A DNA stretch of 64,000 nt from Chlorobium sp. (lineage in GTDB: Bacteria > Bacteroidota > Chlorobiia > Chlorobiales > Chlorobiaceae): contig JANQHB010000053.1 in NCBI GenBank assembly GCA_028277225.1, forward strand, positions 54,391 through 118,390, in the 5' to 3' direction. Shown here one piece after another: positions 51,121 through 59,928 of this stretch. Each line of letters opens with the position of its first letter. The stretch's first letter is position 1. Made by a program: the position numbers and the translations under genes. The notes beneath the pieces are model-generated. The model was not told the DNA's origin. It saw only the letters and a list, made by a program, of their open reading frames with translations, and ran no database searches.

Positions 51121-52847
51121 AAGAGGTGTTGCGTCTTCTCGGCATCGTTCGTGCCTACCAGTGGTGGATGCTGCTGGCAGCAGTCCTGGGCTTCGCAGCC
51201 ATCGGCAGCGGAATCGGTCTGCTCGTTTCAGCAGCCTATATTCTTTCCAAAGCCGCCCTGCACCCGCCACTATTTGAACTGCATCTCGGCATCGTCGGCG
51301 TCAGGATCTTCGGAATCGCACGCGGAGTGCTGCGATATCTGGAAAGGCTGGTCTCCCACAACACAACGTTCAGGATCCTTTCCCGCCTGCGCATCTGGTT
51401 CTACCAGTCCATCGAGCCCCTTTCTCCCGCACGCCTCCTGCAATACAGGAGCGGTGATCTGCTTCAGAGGATATCGGGAGATATCGACTCCCTCGAGAAC
51501 CTTTACTCACGCGTCATTGCCCCGCCGCTCACAGCTTTGCTGGTTTCCGCCCTGACATGGGTTCTTTTGGGAACGTTTTCCCCCCTGTTTTCATTGCTGC
51601 TTTTCGTTTTCCATGCAATCGCTGCGGCAGGCCTGCCCCTTTTGTCCGCTTACTTCAGCCGGGGAACAGCAGCAGGCATAATCGCCATCAGAAGAGAGAT
51701 ACAGAGCATGAGCATCGACTGTATACAAGGGCTCAGCGACCTTACCCTCTTCGGGCGGGTGAAAGAGCACACCGAAAAACTCAACCGCCTCAAGGCTGAA
51801 GAATTGCGCCTTCAAAGAAAACAGGCGATTGTCCAACGGGCGCATGAGCCTGTTGCAGGTCTGTTGATGAACGGAGCGGTCATTGCTTTCATCCTGCTTT
51901 TGGCTCCAGCCCGGGGAGAGATCGAAGGGGTCTTTACTGCGGTTATCATTATTGCTGTCATAGCATCGTTCGAAGCATTTCTCCCCCTGCCCGACGCGGT
52001 ACAGCATATCGAAGCCGATGCCGCTGCAGGCCGAAGACTGTTTGAACTCGTCGATACACCTCCCGCAGTCGCTGCTCCTCGACATCCGGAACCGTTTCCC
52101 GCGAACCGGTCGGTATCGTTCGAAAACGTATCGTTCACCTATCCGGACGCAGATACTCCTGCACTGAAAGGGCTCAGCCTCGGGATCAAAAAGGGGGAAA
52201 AAGTCGCAATCGTGGGGCCAAGCGGTTCCGGAAAATCGACCGTCGTAAACCTTCTTCTGAGGTTCTGGCCTCCTGACAGCGGTTTGATTACCATCGGAGG
52301 GACCGATATCGCCAAATTCGATCCTGAAGCGATCAGGCAGCATATCGGCGTCGTCGGCCAGAGAACGTACCTTTTCTCTGAAACGATCAGGGACAATCTG
52401 CTGCTTTCAAGACCCGACGCGGATGATAACGAGTTGAAAAAAGCTCTTGAACTGGCAGGCCTTGAAACATTCAGGGACAAACTTGACCGGTGGGTCGGTC
52501 AACACGGCATGAGCCTGAGCGGAGGTGAGCGGCAGCGAATGGCAATTGCAAGAATGCTTCTTCAGAACGCACCGATCATTGTGCTCGACGAAGCCACAGC
52601 CAATCTCGACACATTGACAGGTCAGCAAGTCATGCGAGGCCTTGTGCGATACTGTAACGAAAAAACGCTTCTTGTCATCACCCACAAGCTGAGGGAGATG
52701 GAACAGTATGACAGGATCATCGTTCTCAACAAAGGAAAAATCGCAGAGGAAGGCCCGCATGAGGAACTGCTTCGCCAGAAGGGATTCTACGCTTCGATGT
52801 GGTCGTTGCAGCATAACGACGCTGCTGCAAAGCTCCTCGACGGCTGA
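51117..52847 (+). CDS. cydC: ABC transporter CydC (cysteine/glutathione exporter subunit)
   Basis: A 576-residue partner of CydD. Its membrane domain (RSGDLLQRISGDIDSLENLY after helix 2, in the usual place) is followed by a nucleotide-binding domain with Walker A GPSGSGKSTV, signature LSGGERQRMAIARML and Walker B PIIVLDEATANLD. It is translationally coupled to cydD through an ATGA overlap, so the heterodimer subunits are made together. The following gene (lipocalin) is convergent and ends 21 bases away. Confidence 0.9.
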   Translation: MKEVLRLLGIVRAYQWWMLLAAVLGFAAIGSGIGLLVSAAYILSKAALHPPLFELHLGIVGVRIFGIARGVLRYLERLVSHNTTFRILSRLRIWFYQSIEPLSPARLLQYRSGDLLQRISGDIDSLENLYSRVIAPPLTALLVSALTWVLLGTFSPLFSLLLFVFHAIAAAGLPLLSAYFSRGTAAGIIAIRREIQSMSIDCIQGLSDLTLFGRVKEHTEKLNRLKAEELRLQRKQAIVQRAHEPVAGLLMNGAVIAFILLLAPARGEIEGVFTAVIIIAVIASFEAFLPLPDAVQHIEADAAAGRRLFELVDTPPAVAAPRHPEPFPANRSVSFENVSFTYPDADTPALKGLSLGIKKGEKVAIVGPSGSGKSTVVNLLLRFWPPDSGLITIGGTDIAKFDPEAIRQHIGVVGQRTYLFSETIRDNLLLSRPDADDNELKKALELAGLETFRDKLDRWVGQHGMSLSGGERQRMAIARMLLQNAPIIVLDEATANLDTLTGQQVMRGLVRYCNEKTLLVITHKLREMEQYDRIIVLNKGKIAEEGPHEELLRQKGFYASMWSLQHNDAAAKLLDG

Positions 52848-52867
52848 AAAGCTCTTCTCCGTAACCC

Positions 52868-53404
52868 TTAGCTCTTCTGCCCTGCGGATACGGTATCCGT
52901 GACTTCAGCTACAGGCGTGTTTACGACAAGATTATCGGTATCGAATCCCATCGATCGGGCTTTTTCCAGAAGAGCGGTATACAGCTCGTCATCCATTTCC
53001 GGCTGGCGTGACAGAATCCGGAAAAGCGACTTCTTATACCCGCAGACCATTGCCCACTGATAGCCTTCCGTGTCAAGAGCAATGATATTGTAGACTCTCA
53101 ACTCACCCGTCGAGGCCGCCCCGGCAAATTTGGCTTTGGCCCGCGTCTCTTTCCATGCTCCCTCCTTGCTGTCATAACCCCGGTTGAGAACCTCTACAGA
53201 TCCGTCCCCTGCCAGACTGTAGGTTGCCGTCACACTGGTAAAATCTTTTTCAAAAGAGTTCTCCAGACGGGCAATTTCATACCAGGTGCCGAGATAGCGG
53301 TCAAGCTCAAAATCGTCCACGACGGCAACGCCCTCTGGAACCTTGACACAGCCGGCAAGCAGCATCGGAACCAACAAGAGAAAAAACAGTGATTTTCTGA
53401 ACAT
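52868..53404 (-). CDS. blc: Outer-membrane lipoprotein lipocalin (Blc-like)
   Basis: A 178-residue lipocalin. The signal peptide ends in a lipobox (MLLAGC), so it is lipidated at Cys19. The first lipocalin signature is GTWYEIARLENSFEKD, and ILSRQPEM and RSMGFDTDNL match the Blc C-terminal half. Compared with Blc, the stretch between ELRV and YNIIALD is about nine residues short (the SFFGPFYGG strand is missing). Blc binds fatty acids and lysophospholipids. TGTTCAG and AAGGAGATAG precede the ATG. Confidence 0.9.
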   Translation of the reverse strand: MFRKSLFFLLLVPMLLAGCVKVPEGVAVVDDFELDRYLGTWYEIARLENSFEKDFTSVTATYSLAGDGSVEVLNRGYDSKEGAWKETRAKAKFAGAASTGELRVYNIIALDTEGYQWAMVCGYKKSLFRILSRQPEMDDELYTALLEKARSMGFDTDNLVVNTPVAEVTDTVSAGQKS

Positions 53405-53529
53405 GATACTATCTCCTTATTTATTTGTACCTGAACTCAACCATCGTGTGCTGACTGTTCTGTTTGCTACAGACAGAGAAACAAAGTAATTTAATTATTC
53501 GGGAAAAAAATACGCTCAAACCTTGCTCC

Positions 53530-55197
53530 ATGCCCAAAGTCATTCAATCCGCAAAAAGTTCTCCTGTTTACCTTGTTCTGCTGCTCTCCACGGCTGTTCT
53601 CTACTGGATCAATTTCGACGTCAATAACATATGGACCCCGAACGAAAGTTTTTATGCCGAAGCGGTACGGGAAATGTTCGAGAGCGGCAACTTTGTCGAT
53701 ATCTCGTATAACTATTCCCCCCGTTTCAACAAACCGCCCCTCACCTACTGGCTTGTCGCCTCCTCGGTAGCACTTTTCGGCAATAATGAATTTGCAATCA
53801 GACTGCCCGTTCTCATCCTGGCATTCCTGACAACCATACTGACCTATTCTACCGCCAGGCTTCTCTATAACAGGGAAACAGCCGTTCTGGCATTTGCCAT
53901 GCAGGCAGTAAGCATACAGTTCATAGCAGGCAAACAGTACGCATCGCCTGAAATCCCGCTCGCATTCTTTTTCACCCTTACCCTGTACCTGTTTGTCAAA
54001 GGCCAGATGAACCGCCAAAGCATCTATACAATCCTTGCTTCCCTGAGCCTTGGTCTGACAATCCTCACCAAGGGATATCCCTATATCATCGTTATCGGAG
54101 GCATAATCGGGATGTATTTGCTGATAGAAACGCTGCCGGACCGGAAAAAACTTTTCAGTGAATTGAAATCCCTTTACCTGCCTCTCACCGTACCTCTTGC
54201 ACTCCTTATCGGCGGAAGCTGGCTGCTGTACATGTATGCCACCCATGGAAACGATTTTCTGGATATCCTGAAATCCGAAACCCTTGACAGAGCTTTCAGT
54301 CAGAAATCAAAAGGGCTGAGGGGGCTTCTGTTTTATCCTGAGGTCATCCTCTGGAGTTTTTTCCCCTACTCCCTTGTTTTCTATGTCTCTCTTTTTTCAT
54401 CGTTTCGTTCATGGCAACGCATCAGGAACATCTCTTTCGTATTTTCATGGTTCATTGTTATGCTCATTCTCTTTACGGCTGCAAAGGGGAAAATCCCGAC
54501 CTATTTCATTCAGGCTCACCCGGCAATGGCGATCATGGCTGCTTGTTACCTGGTTTCACTGCAACCCGAAGAACGCCTGAAAAACCTCCTCGTACGATTT
54601 CTGCTTATCTTCCCCGCTCTTGCGGCTGTTCTTGGGGGAGTGCTGATGATACCGCTCTTCGAGCTGCACACAGGGTTCTACGCCATTCCTTTTCTTGCCT
54701 TTTGTCTGATCATGCTGCCCTGGCTGCTGCCGCAGACGCATCCATACAGGAAGACAATGATCTTTCTGCAGCCTTTTACAGGCACCTATGCAGGACTTCT
54801 GGTCATGACACTGGGCATAATGCCGCAACTGGAACAGTTCAGACCTTACGACAAGATAGGCGAGACGATCAGAACACACCCGGATATCGGGACCGATATG
54901 CCCCTCTATCTGCAGGACTATAAACTCCACAATCTACCTTACTATGCCCGAAGGCAGGTAATCAGCCGTGCCGATCCCGACGAAATACAAAAGCGCGACG
55001 AACCGGTTCTCGCGTTACTCAGATCAAGCGATATCCGGCCTGAAAACAGGAAGTATGTCATCTGGTCCGGCAAAATCTATCGAAAGAACAACAGTGAATC
55101 GCGGTTGATGATCTATATTCAAAACCATCTGAAAGCCAGAAACGGCGATTTCAGCGGCTACATTGACTATTCGCTGCTTTACAGAGAAAACCAATGA
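53530..55197 (+). CDS. GT39/ArnT-like polyprenyl-phosphate glycosyltransferase
   Basis: A 555-residue membrane glycosyltransferase of the PMT/ArnT superfamily with about 12 membrane helices. It would transfer a sugar from a polyprenyl-phosphate donor onto lipid A, a glycan or a protein at the periplasmic face. The first loop reads TPNESFYAEAVREMFESG, where most relatives have Asp-Glu (DE); here it is Asn-Glu. RFNKPPLTYWL is a second conserved region. The PAP2 gene overlaps its 3' end (ATGA). The start is ATG 53530; the frame is open a further 22 codons upstream. Confidence 0.88.
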   Translation: MPKVIQSAKSSPVYLVLLLSTAVLYWINFDVNNIWTPNESFYAEAVREMFESGNFVDISYNYSPRFNKPPLTYWLVASSVALFGNNEFAIRLPVLILAFLTTILTYSTARLLYNRETAVLAFAMQAVSIQFIAGKQYASPEIPLAFFFTLTLYLFVKGQMNRQSIYTILASLSLGLTILTKGYPYIIVIGGIIGMYLLIETLPDRKKLFSELKSLYLPLTVPLALLIGGSWLLYMYATHGNDFLDILKSETLDRAFSQKSKGLRGLLFYPEVILWSFFPYSLVFYVSLFSSFRSWQRIRNISFVFSWFIVMLILFTAAKGKIPTYFIQAHPAMAIMAACYLVSLQPEERLKNLLVRFLLIFPALAAVLGGVLMIPLFELHTGFYAIPFLAFCLIMLPWLLPQTHPYRKTMIFLQPFTGTYAGLLVMTLGIMPQLEQFRPYDKIGETIRTHPDIGTDMPLYLQDYKLHNLPYYARRQVISRADPDEIQKRDEPVLALLRSSDIRPENRKYVIWSGKIYRKNNSESRLMIYIQNHLKARNGDFSGYIDYSLLYRENQ

Positions 55198-55820
55198 AAA
55201 CATCTTTCTCGAAAACCGTCTACGCGCTTGTCACCTCACTGGCGATCATCGTCTGCTACTACACGATCGACATCCCGCTGATCGAATGGTGCCACACCCT
55301 GAAAAACAGTGCCGTGACAGACATCTTCAAGATGATCACCAAAGCCGGGGAATCCCAATGGTATCTCGTCGCCGGTCTTGCCGGATGGATAGTCCTGAGA
55401 AAACAGTCACCGTCCCTGGGCTCTTACAGCCTTCTGCTCTTCTTGTCGGTTGCGGTTTCCGGCATAGCTGCCATTCTTCTCAAAGGCGTATTCGGCAGGG
55501 CAAGGCCCGGACTTTTCCTCCAGGAAGGTATTTACGGTTTCCATCCGTTCCAGATCGATTACATCTGGAATTCATTCCCATCGGGCCATGCAACCACAGC
55601 GCTGAGCGCTGCCTGTACGCTGGCACTTTGCTTTCCCCGTTTCAGAGTGCTTTTCTTTACGGCAGGATTCCTCATTGCCATAAGCCGGGTGATCCTGATA
55701 CAGCACTATCCCAGCGATATCATAGCCGGGTCGGTCCTTGGCTTTCTCACCACACTTCTTCTCTACAACCGCTTTACCCGGAGAGAAACAGACAATCTCG
55801 CAGAAAAGACCCGATGCTGA
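55194..55820 (+). CDS. PAP2-family membrane phosphatase
   Basis: A 208-residue membrane phosphatase with five or six helices. All three catalytic motifs are visible: KGVFGRARP, SFPSGHATT and SRVILIQHYPSDIIAG. Such enzymes remove phosphate from undecaprenyl diphosphate, phosphatidylglycerol phosphate or lipid A. The overlap with the GT39 gene suggests action on the same polyprenyl or lipid A substrate. A full MITE copy starts 17 bases after its stop. Confidence 0.92.
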   Translation: MKTSFSKTVYALVTSLAIIVCYYTIDIPLIEWCHTLKNSAVTDIFKMITKAGESQWYLVAGLAGWIVLRKQSPSLGSYSLLLFLSVAVSGIAAILLKGVFGRARPGLFLQEGIYGFHPFQIDYIWNSFPSGHATTALSAACTLALCFPRFRVLFFTAGFLIAISRVILIQHYPSDIIAGSVLGFLTTLLLYNRFTRRETDNLAEKTRC

Positions 55821-55837
55821 GCTTAACCCTTTTTTTT

Positions 55838-56094
55838 CCTAAATTGAGCGATTGTCGAGCATGCCGGAGATGCGAGGCACAGGGAATGCCGCTGTAGTGG
55901 TCTACCGCAAGTTCCCTGTAACGAAGCAGATCCGGTATGATCGGCAATCCCGAAGGGTTTCAAAAAATACGGTTCTTTATCAGTTTTTACGCTCACCTGA
56001 CAGGTGATGGAGAGACTCTATACAAACACGGTATAACAGAATGTTTTTAATATACTTACTATTATGTAGCATTTTTTGAAACGCTCAGTTTAGG
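55838..56094 (+). mobile_element. MITE-like element, copy 2 (full length, 257 bp)
   Basis: It has the same 257-bp length, termini (CCTAAATTGAGCG and CGCTCAGTTTAGG) and internal hairpins as copy 1, with scattered substitutions only. The flanking duplication is TTTTT on both sides (55833-55837 and 56095-56099). Here the internal palindrome TCACCTG-A-CAGGTGA is perfect. It lies between the PAP2 gene and the GT2 gene, facing right. Confidence 0.85.
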
Positions 56095-56165
56095 TTTTTC
56101 TTATATTCGATGACTTTCCCGCTCTGCAACTGTAACGACAGCAGCCTGAGAACTGAATCCGGCAT

Positions 56166-57107
56166 ATGAAACTTTCGGTCGTCATACCGGTCATGAATGA
56201 AGAAGAGAACATCAAACCCCTCTTCGAAACCCTTGCATCGGCACTATCGGATATAGAACACGAGATCATCATCGTCGATGACGGATCGACCGACTCCACC
56301 GTTGCCAATACGGAACGTTACGCTCCGGAAAACACCAGGCTTCTTGTATTCAACAAAAACTACGGGCAGACAACCGCGTTAGCCGCTGGCATTGAACATG
56401 CCGAAGGGGAACTGATCGCTACTATGGATGGAGATCTCCAGAACGATCCGGCTGACATTCCCGGCATGATCTCGTTTCTGATCGAAAACGATCTCGACGT
56501 TGTAGCAGGAAGACGTGCAGGAAGAAAGGACGGCATGTTCCTCAGAAAAATTCCAAGCAGAATAGCCAATGCGCTTATCCGGACAGTGACTGACGTTCAT
56601 ATCAGGGATTACGGCTGTACGTTGAAAGTCTTCAAAAAAAATGTAGCCAAGAACCTCGGCCTTTACGGGGAGCTGCACCGGTTCATCCCGGTTCTTGTAC
56701 AGTTGTACGGTGCACGGATGGCGGAGATGGATGTCAGGCACCACTCCAGAAAGCACGGTGTCTCGAAGTACGGTATCAGCAGGACATTCAAAGTCCTGAG
56801 TGACTTGCTGTTCATGGTGTTTTTTCAGAAGTTCGGTCAGAAACCGATGCATCTGTTCGGTTCTCTTGGATTTCTGGCATTCTTTCTCGGAATCATGATC
56901 AGCTTGTACCTGTTCATTATCAAACTCGCAGGTCAGGAAATCGGAGGCCGCCCGCTTTTGATGCTCGGTGTCCTCCTGACCTTCATCGGCATTCAGCTCA
57001 TAACGACAGGATTCATTGCAGAATTTATCATGAGAACCTACTATGAGTCACAGAACAAGAAACCCTATATCATAAGAGAGATCGTTGAGCCACACAAAAA
57101 CCGATAA
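56166..57107 (+). CDS. GT2 polyprenyl-phosphate glycosyltransferase (DPM1/GtrB-like)
   Basis: A 313-residue protein with an N-terminal GT-A domain (SVVIPVMNEEENI, IIVDDGSTDSTV, ATMDGDLQNDP with the metal-binding Asp) and two C-terminal membrane helices (about residues 232-255 and 268-290). This layout is that of dolichol-phosphate-mannose synthase, GtrB and ArnC. It would make the lipid-linked sugar that the GT39 enzyme upstream uses. The next gene starts within its last 23 bases. Confidence 0.93.
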   Translation: MKLSVVIPVMNEEENIKPLFETLASALSDIEHEIIIVDDGSTDSTVANTERYAPENTRLLVFNKNYGQTTALAAGIEHAEGELIATMDGDLQNDPADIPGMISFLIENDLDVVAGRRAGRKDGMFLRKIPSRIANALIRTVTDVHIRDYGCTLKVFKKNVAKNLGLYGELHRFIPVLVQLYGARMAEMDVRHHSRKHGVSKYGISRTFKVLSDLLFMVFFQKFGQKPMHLFGSLGFLAFFLGIMISLYLFIIKLAGQEIGGRPLLMLGVLLTFIGIQLITTGFIAEFIMRTYYESQNKKPYIIREIVEPHKNR

Positions 57108-57990
57108 AAAAAAGCTTGTCCGGACAGTCATTCAAATCCTCATATCCGTCACCGCTCTGACTGTCGTCCTTGTCAAGACCGATACTGACAAACTTCTGCA
57201 GATCATCAGAACGGCTAATCCTTTTCTCCTGCTTGTCGCTTTCCTGGTATTCAACATCTCAAAAATACTCAACGCCATCAGGCTGAACAGGTTTTTCAGG
57301 GCAATCGGGCTGCACCTGAAACAGCTCTATAACATACAGCTCTACTACCTCGGGATGTTCTACAACATGTTCCTTCCCGGAGGAATAGGCGGTGACGGCT
57401 ACAAAATATACATCCTGAACAAAAACCACAGCGTTAAGATGGTCAATGTTTTCAACGCTGTTTTCTGGGACAGGGTCGCAGGGATTTTCGCTCTTTTTTT
57501 CCTGACCGCGGTATTTGTCATACCGAGCAGTTACTCATCGATGTACCAGCAGTATATCCCCCTGACCTATGCAGCCATTGCACTTTCATACCCTTTGTCA
57601 TGGCTCCTCACGAAATTGCTGTATAAACAGTTCAACAGCATTTTCCTCATCACTGCCGCTGAATCGATAGTGATACAGGCCACTCAGGCTCTTTCGGCGT
57701 GGTTCATCCTGCTTGCCATGTCGGTTCCCTCCCATCACATCGACTACCTTGCAATTTTTCTTGTCTCCACCGTTGCAGTCGTCTTACCGATCACGATAGG
57801 AGGAGCAGGTGCACGAGAAATAACTTTTTTTTACATGCTGAGCCACCTCGGTCTTGACCCCGATTCCGGAGTAGCACTCTCGCTGATCTTCTTTGCTATC
57901 TCCGCCCTTTCCGCTTTCCTCGGAATGTTCCTTCAGAACAGAACGTGGGGCAAGGGAAAAGAAAGGAAAAAGAAAGCACTGAGCTTTTGA
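57085..57990 (+). CDS. UPF0104/LPG_synthase_TM-family membrane protein
   Basis: A 301-residue protein with about eight membrane helices, of the lysylphosphatidylglycerol-synthase TM region/UPF0104 family (FYNMFLPGGIGGDGYKIY is the hallmark, with FWDRVAGIFALF and PITIGGAGARE). It has no catalytic LPG-synthase domain. Members next to GtrB-like enzymes are thought to help flip or transfer lipid-linked sugars. The start is TTG 57085 with AGAGAG upstream, overlapping the GT2 gene by 23 bases; no ATG fits. Confidence 0.85.
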   Translation: MSHTKTDKKKLVRTVIQILISVTALTVVLVKTDTDKLLQIIRTANPFLLLVAFLVFNISKILNAIRLNRFFRAIGLHLKQLYNIQLYYLGMFYNMFLPGGIGGDGYKIYILNKNHSVKMVNVFNAVFWDRVAGIFALFFLTAVFVIPSSYSSMYQQYIPLTYAAIALSYPLSWLLTKLLYKQFNSIFLITAAESIVIQATQALSAWFILLAMSVPSHHIDYLAIFLVSTVAVVLPITIGGAGAREITFFYMLSHLGLDPDSGVALSLIFFAISALSAFLGMFLQNRTWGKGKERKKKALSF

Positions 57991-58038
57991 CATACCGCTC
58001 TCAAGAGATACTCATGGATGTAACCTTCAGCCCACTCC

Positions 58039-59745
58039 TCACTCCATGAATGCAATATCTTTCAATGTAAGCTGAATCTGTTTCCGGCCGTTCCACTCGT
58101 TTTCTCCGAGGGAATACACCATGGCAAGCGGCCTGTTCGAACCCCTTTCAAGCTCACGGTAGATATCCGCCCTGTCGAACGCGATAACATCGTGTATGCG
58201 TCCTGAAGCATCCTTCACGGCAAACTTGACATGCTTTCCCTTCAGCAGTCTCGGCAGACCTGACAGTATGAGGTTCTCGCTGTTGAAAAGCGGTTCGGGA
58301 TTACCCTGGCCGAACGGGGCAAACTGTTTGAGGACATTGACAAACTTCCGGGTCACCTTTTCAAGAGACAATGTCGAATCGATCCGGAGTTCTTTTCTGC
58401 GATGTTCAAGCGAAAGTGCCTCGGAACAGATCCGGTCGAAATGCCGTCTGAAACCCGCTATGTTCTCCGGTTTCAACGTGATACCGGCTGCAGCATCATG
58501 ACCGCCGAATTTATCAAGAAAACCGCTGCACTGCTGCAGAACCTCGAAAATATTGAGCCCCGCCACGCTTCGGACCGAACCCTTGACAACACCGTCATTT
58601 CCCCCCATGATGACAGTCGGCAGATAGTACTTCTCCTGAAGCCGGGAAGCGACTATACCAAGAACACCAAGGTGCCACTCTTCGTGGAAAAGGGAAATGG
58701 ATGAACAGAAGCTCGAAAAATTACCTTCGACCATGGCTTCGGCGCTTTTCAGCATTGCGGCATCGGTTTCACGGCGCTCTTTGTTGAGAAGGTCCAGATT
58801 GCCGGCAAGCTCCCTTGCCTCCCCTGGAGAATCGGTAATCAACCATTCAACTGCAGCCCTTGCCGTCTTCATGCGTCCTGCAGCATTGATTCTCGGTGCA
58901 ATGCCAAATGCAATATACCTCGTACTGATCATACCGGGAGAAACATCCAGAATGGAGAGCATTTCCCGGATACTGTTCCTTGGTCTTGAACAAAGCCGCT
59001 CCATACCGGTCTGCATGATCAACCTGTTTTCTCCGACAAGTGGGACCATGTCGGCTGCAGTTGCAACAGCTGCAAGATCGAGATACTGCATCCATCTCTC
59101 TGGAGGCAACTTCAACCCGTCACAACAGGCGTGAACAAGTTTCAGGCCGACACCGCAACCGCAAAGTTCCCGAAAGGGATAGCCGCAATCAGGCACCTTG
59201 GGATTGAGTACAAGACAAACCGGAAGCCGCTCGCCCGGTTCATGATGGTCACAAACGATGACATCGATGCCTTTACCGGTAAACGATGCTATTTCATCTA
59301 AAGCCTGTATACCGCAGTCGACGGTTACAACAAGGGAAACGCCTGAAGCGTCAGCGTGAGCAACTCCAGCTTCGCTCAAACCATACCCTTCCGAAAACCT
59401 GTCGTTGATATAATAGGAAACATCTGCACCCAGGGACTGCAGAAAAAGAAAGAGGAGCGCCGTACCTGCAGTGCCGTCAACGTCATAATCGCCATAGACA
59501 AGAATCTTTTCCCCCTCAGCCAGCGCTCTCCGGAGCCTGTCGACAGCCTTTTGCATGTCCCGGAACAGAAAAGGAGATGGAAAAGATGCAATATCCGGCC
59601 TGAAAAACGCCTTTGCCTCGTCGAATCCGGTAATCTCCCTTATAGAGAGTGCCCGCGCAAGAGGCATACTGAGATTGATGTCACGTGAAAGAGTTTCTGC
59701 CTCACGTTCATCAGTTACCAGCATGTTCCAGCGATACCGTTGCAT
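58039..59745 (-). CDS. recJ: Single-stranded-DNA-specific exonuclease RecJ
   Basis: A 568-residue DHH/DHHA1 exonuclease that degrades single-stranded DNA 5' to 3' in recombination and mismatch repair. The metal motifs are LVYGDYDVDGTAGTALL, the DHH motif VCDHHEPGERLP, and GIAPRINAAGRM. The DHHA1 part has SVAGLNIFEVLQQC and GGHDAAAGITL, and an OB-like C-terminal domain follows. The length is typical. It is divergent from fbp. Confidence 0.96.
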   Translation of the reverse strand: MQRYRWNMLVTDEREAETLSRDINLSMPLARALSIREITGFDEAKAFFRPDIASFPSPFLFRDMQKAVDRLRRALAEGEKILVYGDYDVDGTAGTALLFLFLQSLGADVSYYINDRFSEGYGLSEAGVAHADASGVSLVVTVDCGIQALDEIASFTGKGIDVIVCDHHEPGERLPVCLVLNPKVPDCGYPFRELCGCGVGLKLVHACCDGLKLPPERWMQYLDLAAVATAADMVPLVGENRLIMQTGMERLCSRPRNSIREMLSILDVSPGMISTRYIAFGIAPRINAAGRMKTARAAVEWLITDSPGEARELAGNLDLLNKERRETDAAMLKSAEAMVEGNFSSFCSSISLFHEEWHLGVLGIVASRLQEKYYLPTVIMGGNDGVVKGSVRSVAGLNIFEVLQQCSGFLDKFGGHDAAAGITLKPENIAGFRRHFDRICSEALSLEHRRKELRIDSTLSLEKVTRKFVNVLKQFAPFGQGNPEPLFNSENLILSGLPRLLKGKHVKFAVKDASGRIHDVIAFDRADIYRELERGSNRPLAMVYSLGENEWNGRKQIQLTLKDIAFME

Positions 59746-59851
59746 GACACATTCCTTTTTCTGGACTTAAAAACATCTGCTCCGGATGTATATAACCATT
59801 TCCTCTCCTCCCGGCAAAAGAATACAGTGAGCGGCAATAGCCGCCGCCCCC

Positions 59852-59880
59852 TTGAAAACCCTCGAAAAAAGCTGTAGATT
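59852..59880 (+). promoter_or_regulatory. Putative sigma-70 promoter of fbp
   Basis: TTGAAA (59852-59857) and TAGATT (59875-59880) are separated by 17 bases and lie about 50 bases upstream of the fbp start, in the recJ/fbp divergent spacer. Confidence 0.45.
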
Positions 59881-59928
59881 AGCGGCAGAACAAGCTTTGT
59901 TTTTTAAAATACGTTGATACCAGGAGCA

